Source of the DNA: Tubulanus polymorphus
Lineage: Eukaryota > Nemertea > Palaeonemertea > Tubulaniformes > Tubulanidae
Direction: 5' to 3'
NCBI RefSeq assembly: GCF_964204645.1
Contig: NC_134026.1
Span: 10,179,450 to 10,243,449, forward strand
DNA length: 64,000 nt
Shown: piece by piece, positions 22,776 to 35,700 of the stretch
Layout of the letters: the number at the start of each line of letters is the position of its first letter
Position numbering within the stretch: position 1 is the stretch's first letter
The notes under the pieces: generated by a model
What the model saw: the letters and a program-made list of their open reading frames with translations, nothing else
Told to the model about the DNA's origin: nothing
Database searches by the model: none
Translations under genes and position numbers: made by a program

Positions 22776-23510
22776 TATGGCTCATGAGGTCCAAGATTAA
22801 AGCTATATTGAATGTATTTGCCTTGGTGAATACTGCTGGTCGATTTGAAGAGAGAAACCTGTCACAGAGAAACCTAGTCAGTAACCTGTCGTGGTTTAGT
22901 TTATATATAGGCCTAATCCCATCCGATTATCACCAACAATTAGGTTATTAAATGGAATCATGTTATTCGGGCAGGACATCAGTAAATGTTTTCCATACTC
23001 ACTGATCCAACAAACAAAGTGGTCTCCTCAGTATAGAACGGAAGAAGAGGACGCGATTCTGTCATTGTCCATCCTAGTTACCGTTGTATAAGGTGTTAGG
23101 CCTAGATGTGGTATTATAGGCCTAAGCCTTTTCGTGAGGACCAGACAAGCACATTGTTTTTCTAATACATCTATTACATAGCATTATAACACATTTAAGA
23201 ACTACTGTGCTAGGATTGAGCTTTGCTATTGGATCCCCAACCTATGTGACAAGGCTAGGATCCGTCATTAGTAACTTGTCAACCTTGTTGGTGTTCTTTT
23301 GTATTAAAGGAACTAAACTGACTTCGAAAGATCTATCAAATCAGATTAAGTTGATTTGTGAGTCTTTGATTGAAACCAACATGTTTTGGCTACATTTAGT
23401 AGCCATCATCGCTATCAAATCTGTAGGCCCTTTGGTACATTTATTTAAGAATATAACACAAAGGAATAGATTCAATAATAGTAACTATTCATATTTTTTA
23501 TTATTTACAG
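22776..23510. other. Region upstream of the ABC transporter start
   Basis: No separate gene is seen. A frame open from 23207 runs into the transporter start codon without a stop, but it does not resemble a protein. A good splice acceptor (TTATTTACAG, 23501-23510) just before the ATG suggests the upstream part is intron and that a 5' untranslated exon lies further upstream, not identified. Confidence 0.4.
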
Positions 23511-23530
23511 TTTTTACAACATTAAGAAAA

Positions 23531-23711
23531 ATGGCATCAAGTGAATTAGAGTACGAAGCTGTATCAACGATACCAGACGTCAATTCAACACTTCACAATG
23601 GGAAACGCAGCCGAGAAATCTACTTCACTCTTCCCACTCTAAGATACGCCACTATATTTAAAATCATTCTCGTTGTCGATGCGGTCGCGTCACTGGGGCT
23701 GTGGATATCCG
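23531..23711 (+). CDS. ABC transporter exon 1 (start codon)
   Basis: ATG at 23531 (context AAGAAAAATGGC) gives [17 protein letters not shown] and, at the exon end, the first membrane helix ([17 protein letters not shown]). Donor G|GTAAGA at 23711/23712; the exon ends in phase 1, matching exon 2. Confidence 0.8.
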
Positions 23712-26700
23712 GTAAGAAAAAATGGGTGTTTGTTTCAAGACTATTACAGAAGACTCTGCCTCACTAAGATACTCAATGGCTTCTGGACTAGATATTTCAC
23801 TAAGTTGACCGGATAAAGAGATGAGAATCTCGGTAGAAAAATTTTTTCAATAGCTTTTAGGAAAATTGACTGGTACTGATTGAAGTGTAGTGTACTGTAT
23901 ACTGGTATCAACGATACTCGTGTTGGTACTACCAGCTTACCCATAGCCTAAAGCTTGTGATACTCAAGGCAAATTTCATTGGCTAATTTTACATTGTGCC
24001 AAGGGATGCGATGCAAACTAAGCACTTTTGATATCATTGTTGAATTTTAGTCACCGAATGCTCAATTCCCCAGTGAGTCACCTCCACGGATTAAATTCGG
24101 AAAATAATACATAGGTATTGAATCATGTGAGGTGAATCAGTCTTCGTGTTGCCTAAAAGTGCCAACCTTGTTCTCATTAGTTCACACACTAGCAAATTGA
24201 ATGAAGGAGCAGAATAATGTGCCTAGCCTTTCACAAGCTTAAGGTCTCAGTATATCTGTCTTTTCCCCTTTACCCATCTTATTGAAGAAAATGTATCATC
24301 CGAATTTCACCCAGTCCCAACTATGGCTACTTGGGGCACTCCGTACTATGTGAAACAGGAGTCATGATGGCTATATACCACTGGCACTAAGGTTCTCGTT
24401 GAAAACTGAATGAAATCAGTGAGTGACATTCTATTTATCACCCCTTATACCTCTATGCTATAAGCTACAGTACTCATAATGTAGCCCAAGAGTAATCCAA
24501 ACGTATTAATCGATTGCTCCTCAATTGTGCAATGAGAATTTAATTGTCTTGCCCAGGCACTTACTTCTAGTCGAAACAAATCTCTCCAAAAACCTTTATA
24601 CATCAAGAACTTCCGCAGGTTCACCTGGACCAATTTTTAGGCAAGCCATAGGCTGAGCCTATAACTATACAAATGAAGCGAATTTAAAAGACATGGGTTC
24701 TAGATGAAAAGCCTTTCGGCTGTGCAACCTATTTATACTAATCATGCATTCAAGCGTTATCCATTCTCCAATTCCTAGGAAGCCAAATTTTGAAAAAGGG
24801 CCTCATTAAGATTTACAGGAGGTTTTTCTAGAAAATCTGAACTCACTATCAGTTTCAAAAAGCAGCAATCAGAGAGCAAAACTTCATCTATGATTGGTTT
24901 AGCTGCAAAAATCAGGTGTTTACGTGAACCTGTGGTATTGTCTACAGTTTTGCTTCCGGGTTTTGTTTTAAGATTGTATTTCAAGATTGATTTCTGTGAT
25001 ATCAATAGTGATTTTGTATTTGGGAGGAATTTGCGCTTTGCGCAATGGTTGGGAAAAATAACTTTTTCTCAGATCGGATGGATGACCTTGATATGCTAAT
25101 CAGCCATGTGCTCGAATTGCAAATTCAATCAAATCTTATTCTACAAAAGAAATATCAAATCCAATTCTATTTTGTTTTATTGAACAAAATTACATCAAAT
25201 CCAATTTAATGTCATTCTGCATTGTTGCATTCACTTAATAAATGAGTGATATAAAAAAAAGTTTATTATCAGACGAGTTCATCGATATTTTCACTTTGTT
25301 TCTATCTTTATCCAATCCAGAGATATGAACGAAATAAAAATATTAAATGGGGAAAAAATAGGGACAAAAAATTCAACAATGCGGACCCGGTGGGTACCCA
25401 AAAAAATGGCGCCTGGAAACTGTGAAAAGGCTTATTCAATAAGACCAAGGGAAAAGATTGATCTCAGGTATTCATTCCTGCTACTTGTGTCCCAGTGGGC
25501 TATTATGTTCACTTGTCATCTGTTTTTTGATATAGTTATCTTTATTGTCATAATATCAACATAAGAAGTATAAGAATGGACCTCGCCACACGCAAATCGC
25601 ATTATGGGCGAGATAAAAGATGCAAATAACATAGCATACAATTAATGATACTGACAGTTAGATATTTCATACAAAAGAATATTATAGTACAGGTTTTACA
25701 AAATTTTAGAGATTGTTGCATCTCTCATAATTATTGAATATAAATGAGGCTGTTAGTGAGATTAAATTGTTATCGGTGGAGCAGTGCGTTTCAGGGGCGC
25801 CATATAGTAAGAATTTACATTTTCCAGACATATTTAGTGAATTGAAATACAGGCTGATGTTGATATCCAGGTTATTCAGTCTATTTAGAAGGTTATTAAT
25901 TGAAAGACGTTGGTAAGGCTGGTTGCATGATAAAAAGAAATGTTTAACGTCAAAGTGCTTGTTACAATGGTTGCAGTTCGGGCTACGTACAGGAAAATTG
26001 TGATTATACAGTTGAGATATGAGAAGGAGATCAGCATGCAATTGATTTAAACAGATTTTTTCTTTACGGCTTAGATTACCTAAATTAACAGTACTGACTA
26101 TATGTTTGCCTGTATTTTTAAAAGACACTTTAGTTTTAAAAAGCGACAACTCTGGTAAATTTCTAAAGTCATTTCTAGTAGAATTCCATACGGTTGCTTA
26201 TTTCACAGCAGGAGATGAACAATATTTGGCTGAGGATAAAAGAATAACATGTGGGTGGGCATTACAAAATTACGAGTGCTATAAGTTTGAAACTTAGAGA
26301 ATATTGAGCGTACATACGATGGGGAGGAATCATGGTTAACTTTAAACATATAAACTTTAGAGCACGTTCCGTGGGTCTGTTTTCAAGAGCTTGCCAGTTA
26401 AAAACTTTTAGAACTTTCAAACGGTTTGTCCCTCTCATGCACCCAGAAACTAATAAAGCAGCACTATATTGAAGTTGGTCAAGTTTTGTAAGGGCTTGTG
26501 TCGAAGCAGAAGTATATAATATCACAGTAATCAAAGTGGGGCATTATAAACGATCTGTACTTTTCGTCATCTGTGATTCTTCCATCCATAGTAGGCATTG
26601 GATCCAATTATTTTTGGGAAGTTTTGAAGATGCTTCAATGAATTGTCTGATATTTGGTTTATACATGTATCTACCCTAGACATATGTGCAGCCCAAAAAC

Positions 26701-29700
26701 TATGCAGAGTCTACTATAATAAAAGGTGGCAAAATTGAATAATGCCGCATTGAATTATGTTGTATTTAATTTTCTTCAGGTGGTGACAGTAAATATTTCG
26801 TTGACAACATTGTTAATTTCCATTTCGTTGAATCTGTGTTCGACTTGGCATTAGTTGCCGCCGTGAAATCGACCGTTGCATTCGCATTGTTGGAATTACT
26901 CGAGCTGAACTCGATGAAACAGATCGACGAACCGTTCAATTCGCAACTCCGCTGTAAGCTCATGTTGCTGCATTTTTCGCTATCGTTGCTATTGTTGTTT
27001 TGCGTCGTATTCACTTTTACGAAAGGTGGCTTCATTTTGTATGAACTCATACATAATGTAGACTATGTCCCGATGCGTATTACGTACAATGTTTTGTGTA
27101 TAAGCTGTCCGGCATTCGGGTTACTTGAGTTGCTGATGACATTGTGTAGTTTTAAAGCGATGCGCTCGTTGAAAACGCGGCGAATCAAACACATACTCAA
27201 TGACGACGGCCAGGAAATTGACGAAGACGGAAATGCGATCGAAAAGAAGGCAAATTTACGTCGACTTTTTAGCCTCGCGAAACCGGTAATGCACTCAATC
27301 TTGTTGCTTTTAGTAGTCAACCCTCTATTATCAACCAGCAGATTATCCTCCACCCTTGGTTTTGAGTCCATGTTTTGAATCCCTGATCACAAAAATTTAG
27401 TTCATTGTTTATCAGCTGTTTCTGTGATTCTGTGCTAGTGTATGTTGGCGGTTAAGAAACCCGGGGATGGGGGATCCAGACCATATTTACAAATTTGAAC
27501 TGTTTGGTGCTTTGCCTTTTAGTGGACTCATTGTATCCAGGTGCCTTTTATATGTGGAAAGGCACATGCCCTTGATTTTCCTCCAGATACTGTCCGAAAT
27601 GCCCCTAGGTCTGCTCATGTTACTCGTACTTAATAGTTGATTTAAACATGGAATTTTGGTGGTTATGCCCTCAAATATCCCTCAAATTTAAAAACGATGG
27701 TCTTGGAGGAACCCTGTACTGCAGCCTACAAAAGCTTGCAGTTAAGAATCGACTCCGATAGCTAAAACATTGGAAATAAACTGATTTAACTCTTGAGTAC
27801 TGATAATCATGGTATTTTTAATTCATGCATTTAATTTTTTTCAGGAACTACCTTTGTTGCTCACGGGTTGTTTCTGTTTGCTAGGATCGAGTGGTAGTCA
27901 AATGGTGGCGCCTTTATTCTTTGGAAAAGTAGTCGATGCTGCCTTAAAATCAATGGGTGAATTATCAAAATTCCTATCTGAATCTCGGAAAGAAATATTA
28001 CCCGAAAGTTTATCTACGCCATGATGAATATTTATGACATAGATGACTTAGTGTTATCCACTCACACAATATCCTAATTGTCATTGAAATTTATTATTAG
28101 AAAAACATGAAAATTCATTGAATAGAAAATGTCACGAAATTAAAGTTGTTACAAAATAGAATACGAAGTACAATATTCACAATCATAATTTTTATTTATG
28201 AAATGCCAATAATTGATAACCACCTGCACATTGACTCCTTTGATAATGCATATTTATTACAAATATATGAAATCATTATTCGAATGCCTTTTTTGGCGTC
28301 AAAAAACTATGGATCACTTTAGGATATATTTTTAATTTCTAGATTTTCTATTTCAGCCGAGTTGAACAAGACGGTTTTGATTCTTGTTGTTGTTTACATG
28401 GGTGGATCTGTATTTTCGATGTTACGGTCTTTCACATTTACTCTGGCTGGCCAGAGAGTCGTAGCTAGTCTACGAAAAGAGCTATTCAATCGGGTTATTA
28501 AACAGGATGTTGCATTTTTTGATACAAACAGGTATGACATGTCGAATGTAACCACACTTTACAGGCATAGTTCATACTTTCGTAATGAACTCAAATTTAA
28601 GTAGAGTAAAGCCTGTCGCACCTCTGAGAACTCTGAGTTGAAGCGATTGTTAGCTCAGTGAGTGCACAGCAGGCAATTGCAGGCAAGTTCGTCGTCAAAT
28701 TTCTAGCATGCCAGACAATGAGTGATCGTGTCATTAACAGTGACCACACAATGTTGATTTCCAGCTGATTCTCATTGCGACAAGTATCGGCAAAATCATC
28801 TTACGTACGGCAGCCTTAATTTCAATGAATCTTGCACCCTTTAAGCCAGGCTCAGATCGACCTTACGACGCGACTCAACTGTCGGCGACTATCGTAGATT
28901 GCACTCAGATCTAATTCAGCGATAATCGCCGACCAGTTACTATTGGTCGTAACGACGAGTCGGCGACTGGTTCCGTCGCGTCGTAGAAGTAGAACATGTT
29001 CAACTCCTGTGATTCAGTCGCCGATCGTGAAAAACTGTCGCACGACGGTCATAGCTAGACTCAGATCGACATTCCATTAAAAATTTGAAATCAACCAATT
29101 GTGCTTTTTGCGACTTTATGTGTATGTGTCATTATCCATCTTAGATTAAACTTACATAAACAAGTTTTATTCAAATGTAAATTCGAATTTATATTGATAG
29201 AACTGGAGAGTTAACTAATAGACTGTCATCAGATACTCAAGTTATTCAAAATGCGGTCACGGTAAGCGAGACCGAATTCTAACCCGCGGATTGATGATGG
29301 AATTCATCCTCAATTGGTTTCTTGCAAGTGCAGTTTATTGAATTTCTCAATGATTTTTGTATTGATAGGTGAACGTTTCCATGCTCTTGCGATTTTCGAT
29401 TCAAATAATTGGCTCACTAGCTTTCATGTTCGTTCTCAATCCAGCCTTAACTGGTATATTACTGGCTGTCGTACCTGTTATATCCATAGCGACTGTGAAC
29501 TATGGTAAGTATGTTCAGGCAGCTGCAAAACGTAGCCACAGCCATTACTATACAACATCAGAAAAACGTCCCAAAACATGTAACTGGCATCTTAGAATCT
29601 AACAAACACATTAGACCAGTTTGTAGCCATTAAGTACATGCATGAATCTTAGATGCTCAATAGCTCGTAGGTAGAAATTGGTTGTTGTATCACAAAAATA

Positions 29701-32700
29701 TCAAGATATTTCATTTGCGAAAATCACATATTCACAGAAATTACAAACACCATTTATCACTAGCCCTAAACAACTGAACATGCGTGGAATGTCCTGACTC
29801 TTTAAATTTTCCGTATATTAAAACCATTCTTGCAAATCAGCAGTTGTTGGGTTCTAAAGTATTGATTAGCTGCCTAATAAGGGAAATTATTTTCAAAATG
29901 ATTTATTGCATTATAACCATTTACACTAATTTATATTTTATGGTGAAAAATTTCCTGTTATATCAACTGAGCCAACATAGAAAATGCTGTTCAAGACACA
30001 GGCCTGACACAACCAGAATTATCCTTAACCCTTTTTTCGGAACTAGCCTATATGTAAAAACAGTTATATGGTACATGTACTTAGAATACTGAGGGTAAAT
30101 GAAATGGTGTCAGACACCCCTGTGCTGATGTTATTTTTACCTACAGTATCAAGTCCTATATCTGTCATCCATCCATTCTTCCATTAGATAGATTCCAGTC
30201 AAGATGGCAGCTTTTGCTGATATTGGCATGTTTACACATTTTTGAAGATTTCAAGGGATGTTTTGAAGATGCTTTTATCAATGGTTTGATATTTGGGTAT
30301 TGCCCTCTAGGGCCCATCATTATAAGAAAAACTAGGTCAATCATGCACAAGATGGCAGCCCTGTGACCTTTTTGAATCCAAAAAAGATCCGTAGCTTGAT
30401 AATGGTTTGTTTTTTATTTGAAATTTGGGATTACTATATAAAGGATTCTTACAATTCAGACGGCTTTTTAACCAGTAAATACACAATTAGTGGCCACCTT
30501 AGTCTCATCAGTTCTCATGGGTAGATGTCAAAGAGGTTTTTTAAGGAAAATGATGTATCAGATTTGCTGTTACTTAGTTACATGTATTTGCATCGGTGAA
30601 AACCTGAAAATGCAATACAATCCACTAAATTATCTTTAGGGCATTTGGAAAGTTAATTGCTATTGCATTTCACCAAGAAAGCTTGGTGTCCCATTTGTGA
30701 AAATAAATGACTTGCTAGCGTGACGCCCTAAAGTTCAGCCCTCCCATAGCAGATATCTTTTAGCAACTTATGCTTTGCCCAGAACCATTATCATTCATTG
30801 CAGAGATGTTTTATTGCCTATTATTGTATCTAATCTGTATAATTTGTTTCAAATTGTTTGTTGCTTCTCTATCAAATAATAAAGGTAAATACGTAAAACG
30901 GCTGAGAGAAAAATTTCAAAACAGATTGGCAGATGCAAGTACAGTGGCTGAAGAGTGTCTTTCAAGCGTACGCACTGTGAGAACTTTTAACTGCGAAGCC
31001 AAATCAATGAACAGTTATGGAGAATTTATAAATGCCAGTTATAAAGTTGGGAAATCATTATCAATTGCTCAGGGTAAGTACTCACAGGATTTTTTTTATG
31101 GACATTATCCAAGTCGTTCTTGTGATGGTCTGAGTGATATGCTTAGTTTCAACCACTTTTGAATGAAACTCAATTTTAGAAAGTTGTGATCGCATCAGTT
31201 TGTATAAGTGAAACTTCTTCAGATTCCTTGACGTATCGGCCCCACTCCGCGCGGTTGCGCCACCGCGCGGGATTTACGCGAAGCAGCAGAACACAAACAT
31301 GGCCACTCTCAATTTTCAATGATAGAAATCGTGTGTGCATTTCAATTATTTCGGCTGTTAGGGTTTAAAAGCACAATATAAGTTGATGATGTGATATGGC
31401 GATGTTAATTAATGATAATTCTGCAGTGAAGCTAGGCACGAACGGTGCCGATTGAGTGTACAGCTGCCAAAAACACTGAAATGTGCGTAGTTGCGTAACT
31501 ATTTGCAGTGAATTGCAGACGAAACATGAAGCCTTAACGGCCGTTTGAAAAAAGAATTATACCAATCGCAATTGTAAAATAAAAATGAGATAGAACCTAA
31601 GTTAAAATTCTGGCCATTTCTAAAATGTTATTACGAATTTTTAGTCAGTGCAGAACGTTTAGTTTTCCAACAATAAGGAGGGGTGGTAGGTAGTCATGCA
31701 ATTCAAGTCATCATTTATTACATGTTACTTCCGTGTTGTTGAAAATCTCGCGAGTCCTGGACCAAACCCCAATGAACAATGTGATCTGTGTGCTGGCCAC
31801 AAATGCACACAGATCACACTACACTACCCATTACACACTCCAGTACCCACAGCTTTCATATATCCATCCAAATATTTAGTGTCTTTCTTCCTGGATCCAC
31901 TTTTTATGCTATATACCTTGGAGCTCAGGACTTATGCACAAGCTGTGTTTAAGAAATACTGTTTCAATCTGTCTAAATTGGGTTCAGTAACTGATTATTT
32001 TATTGTTATTCTACATAAAAAGATTTGAAAAATCTGGAAAATCATGTGAAAATGCAAAAAAATTCTGGTATTTTGAAAATCCAATAGAAGGATGTGAATA
32101 AACCTAAAAATTCCAGTTTGTCAATCTGACTCCTGAGGTGGTAAAAGTCAGTTATGTTAAAAGAAAGTTGCAATGTCAAATTATATTCAAAGTGAAAGCT
32201 TTAAGGCATGTGTATCTAATACTGATGGCTCAGAAAATATCCAAGTATAGAATTCAGAGTCATCCTAAGCATGCCATTATTTTGGGGTCAGCTTAGATTT
32301 TCCATCTGTATTTTCTTATCTTTCACTATCATGATGATGTATGGATATGTACATTAGCCACGTTTACAGACTGGTCTAAGTTCGTCCATAGGCCTACCTA
32401 CAACGATCCAATGTTAGAACATACCGAATGAGAGTGTACATTCGCCCAGTCTAAGTTGGAATGGATCAAATAATGTAGTTTGAACACGACTATTGTGTAA
32501 TTTTTCTGTTAGGTTTTGTATTTATTACGCCTGTACAGCACTGCCTTGTTTCATGAAATGGATGAAATCAATTTACTTAAAATACTGCAGTACGTCTGTA
32601 ACGTAATAGTTATTCATATTTAAGAGAGTATTGTGTATATTTTTCATATTTTAATCATTTTAATCATATCTCAAAAAGCGTTCATGGAAACTATGAAACT

Positions 32701-35700
32701 GTTTTAGGATCATTTGATGGCGCAATTGGATTTATGGCTTATGGTGCAATATGTTTAGTTTTATGGTATGGTGGAAAGCTGGTTAATGAAGGAACTGTCT
32801 CACCGGGAACACTTACATGTAAGTTTGTTTTGTTGACTGTTTACGTATACCCCGGTATATTTGAGGAAGTTTAAAGACTTATCGTATCATAAACCCTGGA
32901 TGCAAACTACCAACTACCTTCATCAATATTTACAACATACCACAGTTATTTACCGATATATCTTACAAAATAATGCCCTTTACCCAGAAATCAGTTAGCT
33001 TTTCTTATGCTCCATATTTAGCCACTGGGTTGAATAAGGAATAAGGCATGAAATTGTATCCGCCCATGTCAGTTATTTGAACCTAATTGCATGGAGAGAC
33101 TCTGCCATGATGTGAATATCTGCCTAAAGAGCCCCATTTAACCTATGATTTCATTATCAGAATCTTTTTAGCTTAGGTTATTCAATCTATGTATTTGTCT
33201 TAGTGAATGTGAAATAGACAAAATCTGATTGGCACTGCAATGTTTTACTGCAGCTAAGCTGTGCACTTGGGCTTTTAGTCAGGGTTTATGCAAGTACCGG
33301 TACAGTTGGTGGCCGAGGGAGAATGTGAAAAAAGTGTAAACAGGGCTTTAATTAGTTTAAAGAATAATTCAGATATATTTGTAATTTTAGCATTCCTTTT
33401 GTACACACTGCAAATAGCAATGGCATTTGCAATGGTATCTTCTCTATATGGTGACTTTATGCAAGTAAGTTCCAAAATTAAGTGAGGACCAAAATTAAGT
33501 ACCCGAATACATGAACTCTACTCTTTATTAGTGTTCTCATATCATTGCATGTACAGTGAAACTTGCTGAAGTCAGAAAACCGGATTATTGGGAAAGAATT
33601 TCTATGTCCAGAATTTTCCAGTTCATTCCCCTACCGGTATTAACATTTTTTTAGCCAGATTTTAAGAATATTCCATAATTTATTTTTAGGCTGTAGGTGC
33701 GTCAGTACGTATATTCACATTATTAGATCGCATTCCAAAGGTGCCCAGTGAAGGTGGTATATATCCTCAGGAAAAATTAGTAGCTAGTGTAGATTTCCGA
33801 AGCGTTCGCTTTACATATCCATCAAGACCTGAAACTGAAGTCCTTAAGGTAAAATTATTATTAAGAAAATACGTATATTACTGTAAAAACCTATCTGTTG
33901 ATTAATGAGGGACATTAAGTTTTATAGGAAAGAATTGGATGCATTTTTTATGTATGTATAGGATCTTGATATTTGGTTTATATACGTACCGGTATCTACT
34001 GGCCTGATAAGAATCAAGATTTACATAGACCCCTAGTTATACTTTGTGTTGCATATTACAGGGAGTGACGTTTTCAGTGCAGCCAGGTGAAGTTGTGGCA
34101 CTTGTTGGACCTTCAGGTGGAGGAAAATCGACTATAGTGAGTCTGATCGAGCGGTTCTACGATCCTGATAGTGGCAGTGTATCTATCGGTGGTATGAGCG
34201 TCAGTTCATTGAATCCAAAATGGTTTCGACAACACATGTCCATGGTCAGTCAGGAGCCTACGTTATTCGCTTGTTCAATTAAAGAGAATATAGCATATGG
34301 TCGTGAAGCCACAGATGATGAGGTGAGGGATTGCACAAGGAGTTAGAACATTCTGTATCCTTCTAATTTTCAATGAGTTATTTCGTTCATGGTTACTGTA
34401 CATGTATGTGTCTTTCAGATAATCGAAGTTGCAAAGAAGGCGAATGCACATGAGTTTATAAGTACTTTCGACGAGGGTTACAAAACTACCGTTGGTGAGA
34501 GGGGAGTTCGTTTGTCTGGAGGGCAAAAACAGAGAATCGCCATAGCTAGGGCTTTGATAATGAATCCTAGTATTCTCTTGCTCGATGAGGTTTGTTGATT
34601 ATTTGATGGCTTTTAGGCTAAAAAAATGATACCTTGTTTCTCATACCCCAGCCAGGTCAGATAAATTAACGGTTAAAATCGTTTTTTAAATCATCAAAAT
34701 AAAAACCGAGCGGGCGGGTCAATATAAGGAGTATATGATAATGATTTTACTTGTTTAAAATCAGAAGCTGAGTAGTGTGAGGTCGGGACTCAAACCTACT
34801 ACAACACTCCTATTCTAGTATCTAGCTCTTGCTCCGGAACCCGTAACATCGACTGGTATTCAGACTAGTCCACTCCATGCGCATCATTTCAACAATATCG
34901 AAATGATTGTGTGTATTTCGGTTAGCAAAGGGGGCAAATGAACAATTTTGACTTCAACTCTTGTTACTTAGAAAATCATTATTTTTGAAGTTGTAATTCA
35001 AAAATCAGAATTAGTTTGTAGACATAAGGTAATTTTCGTTCATGCCTTTTTTTGATAGTTTGACTTTATTTTATTTTCATAATATATGGAAATATACAGG
35101 TTTGCTTAAGTACATAACATATAAATTTGCAGCAACACCAAGAGAAATATTAGCAGAAAGGTCAAGTCATATATTAAATTATTGAGGAAGTTAATACACA
35201 ATAATATAGTAGCAAAACAAATACAATAGCAAGCAATAATAAATAACAATAAATAATAATAAACAGCAAAATAATAATAGTTACCTAAATAGAAAATTGG
35301 TGGTCATAGATGAATTTAGCAGTATTCCAAATGACTATGGAATTAATATTAAATGTAAACTTTGAATCACCAAAAAGGAGGAATTGACATTTTTCATATA
35401 AGGATTTTGAAGCGAAAAAAATTGGCAAATCATGAGATATTTCATCAAGACTAGTAAGGAGTGATTGAATATGACGTCGATGAGGGTTATGCCGGCACTG
35501 AATTAAAAAAGTGGTTTGTAATAATTTGACATTACAGAAATAACAGTGAGGGTTTATAGTAGAAAAGTTGTGGTCATACAAGTGGGAACGAAGAAAAAGG
35601 TCAGCTCTTAGTCGATTTAGGCATATCTCCTCTTTACGGTTTAGATTAGGGAGCATCGTAGTAGATGAAATTTGTTTGTTTTTCCTATAACAAATCTTGC

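Noticed and set aside
34770-34870. tRNA-like T-arm (GGTTTGAGTCCCGACC on the minus strand)
   Set aside because: Acceptor and anticodon stems could not be built; at best a tRNA-derived scrap.
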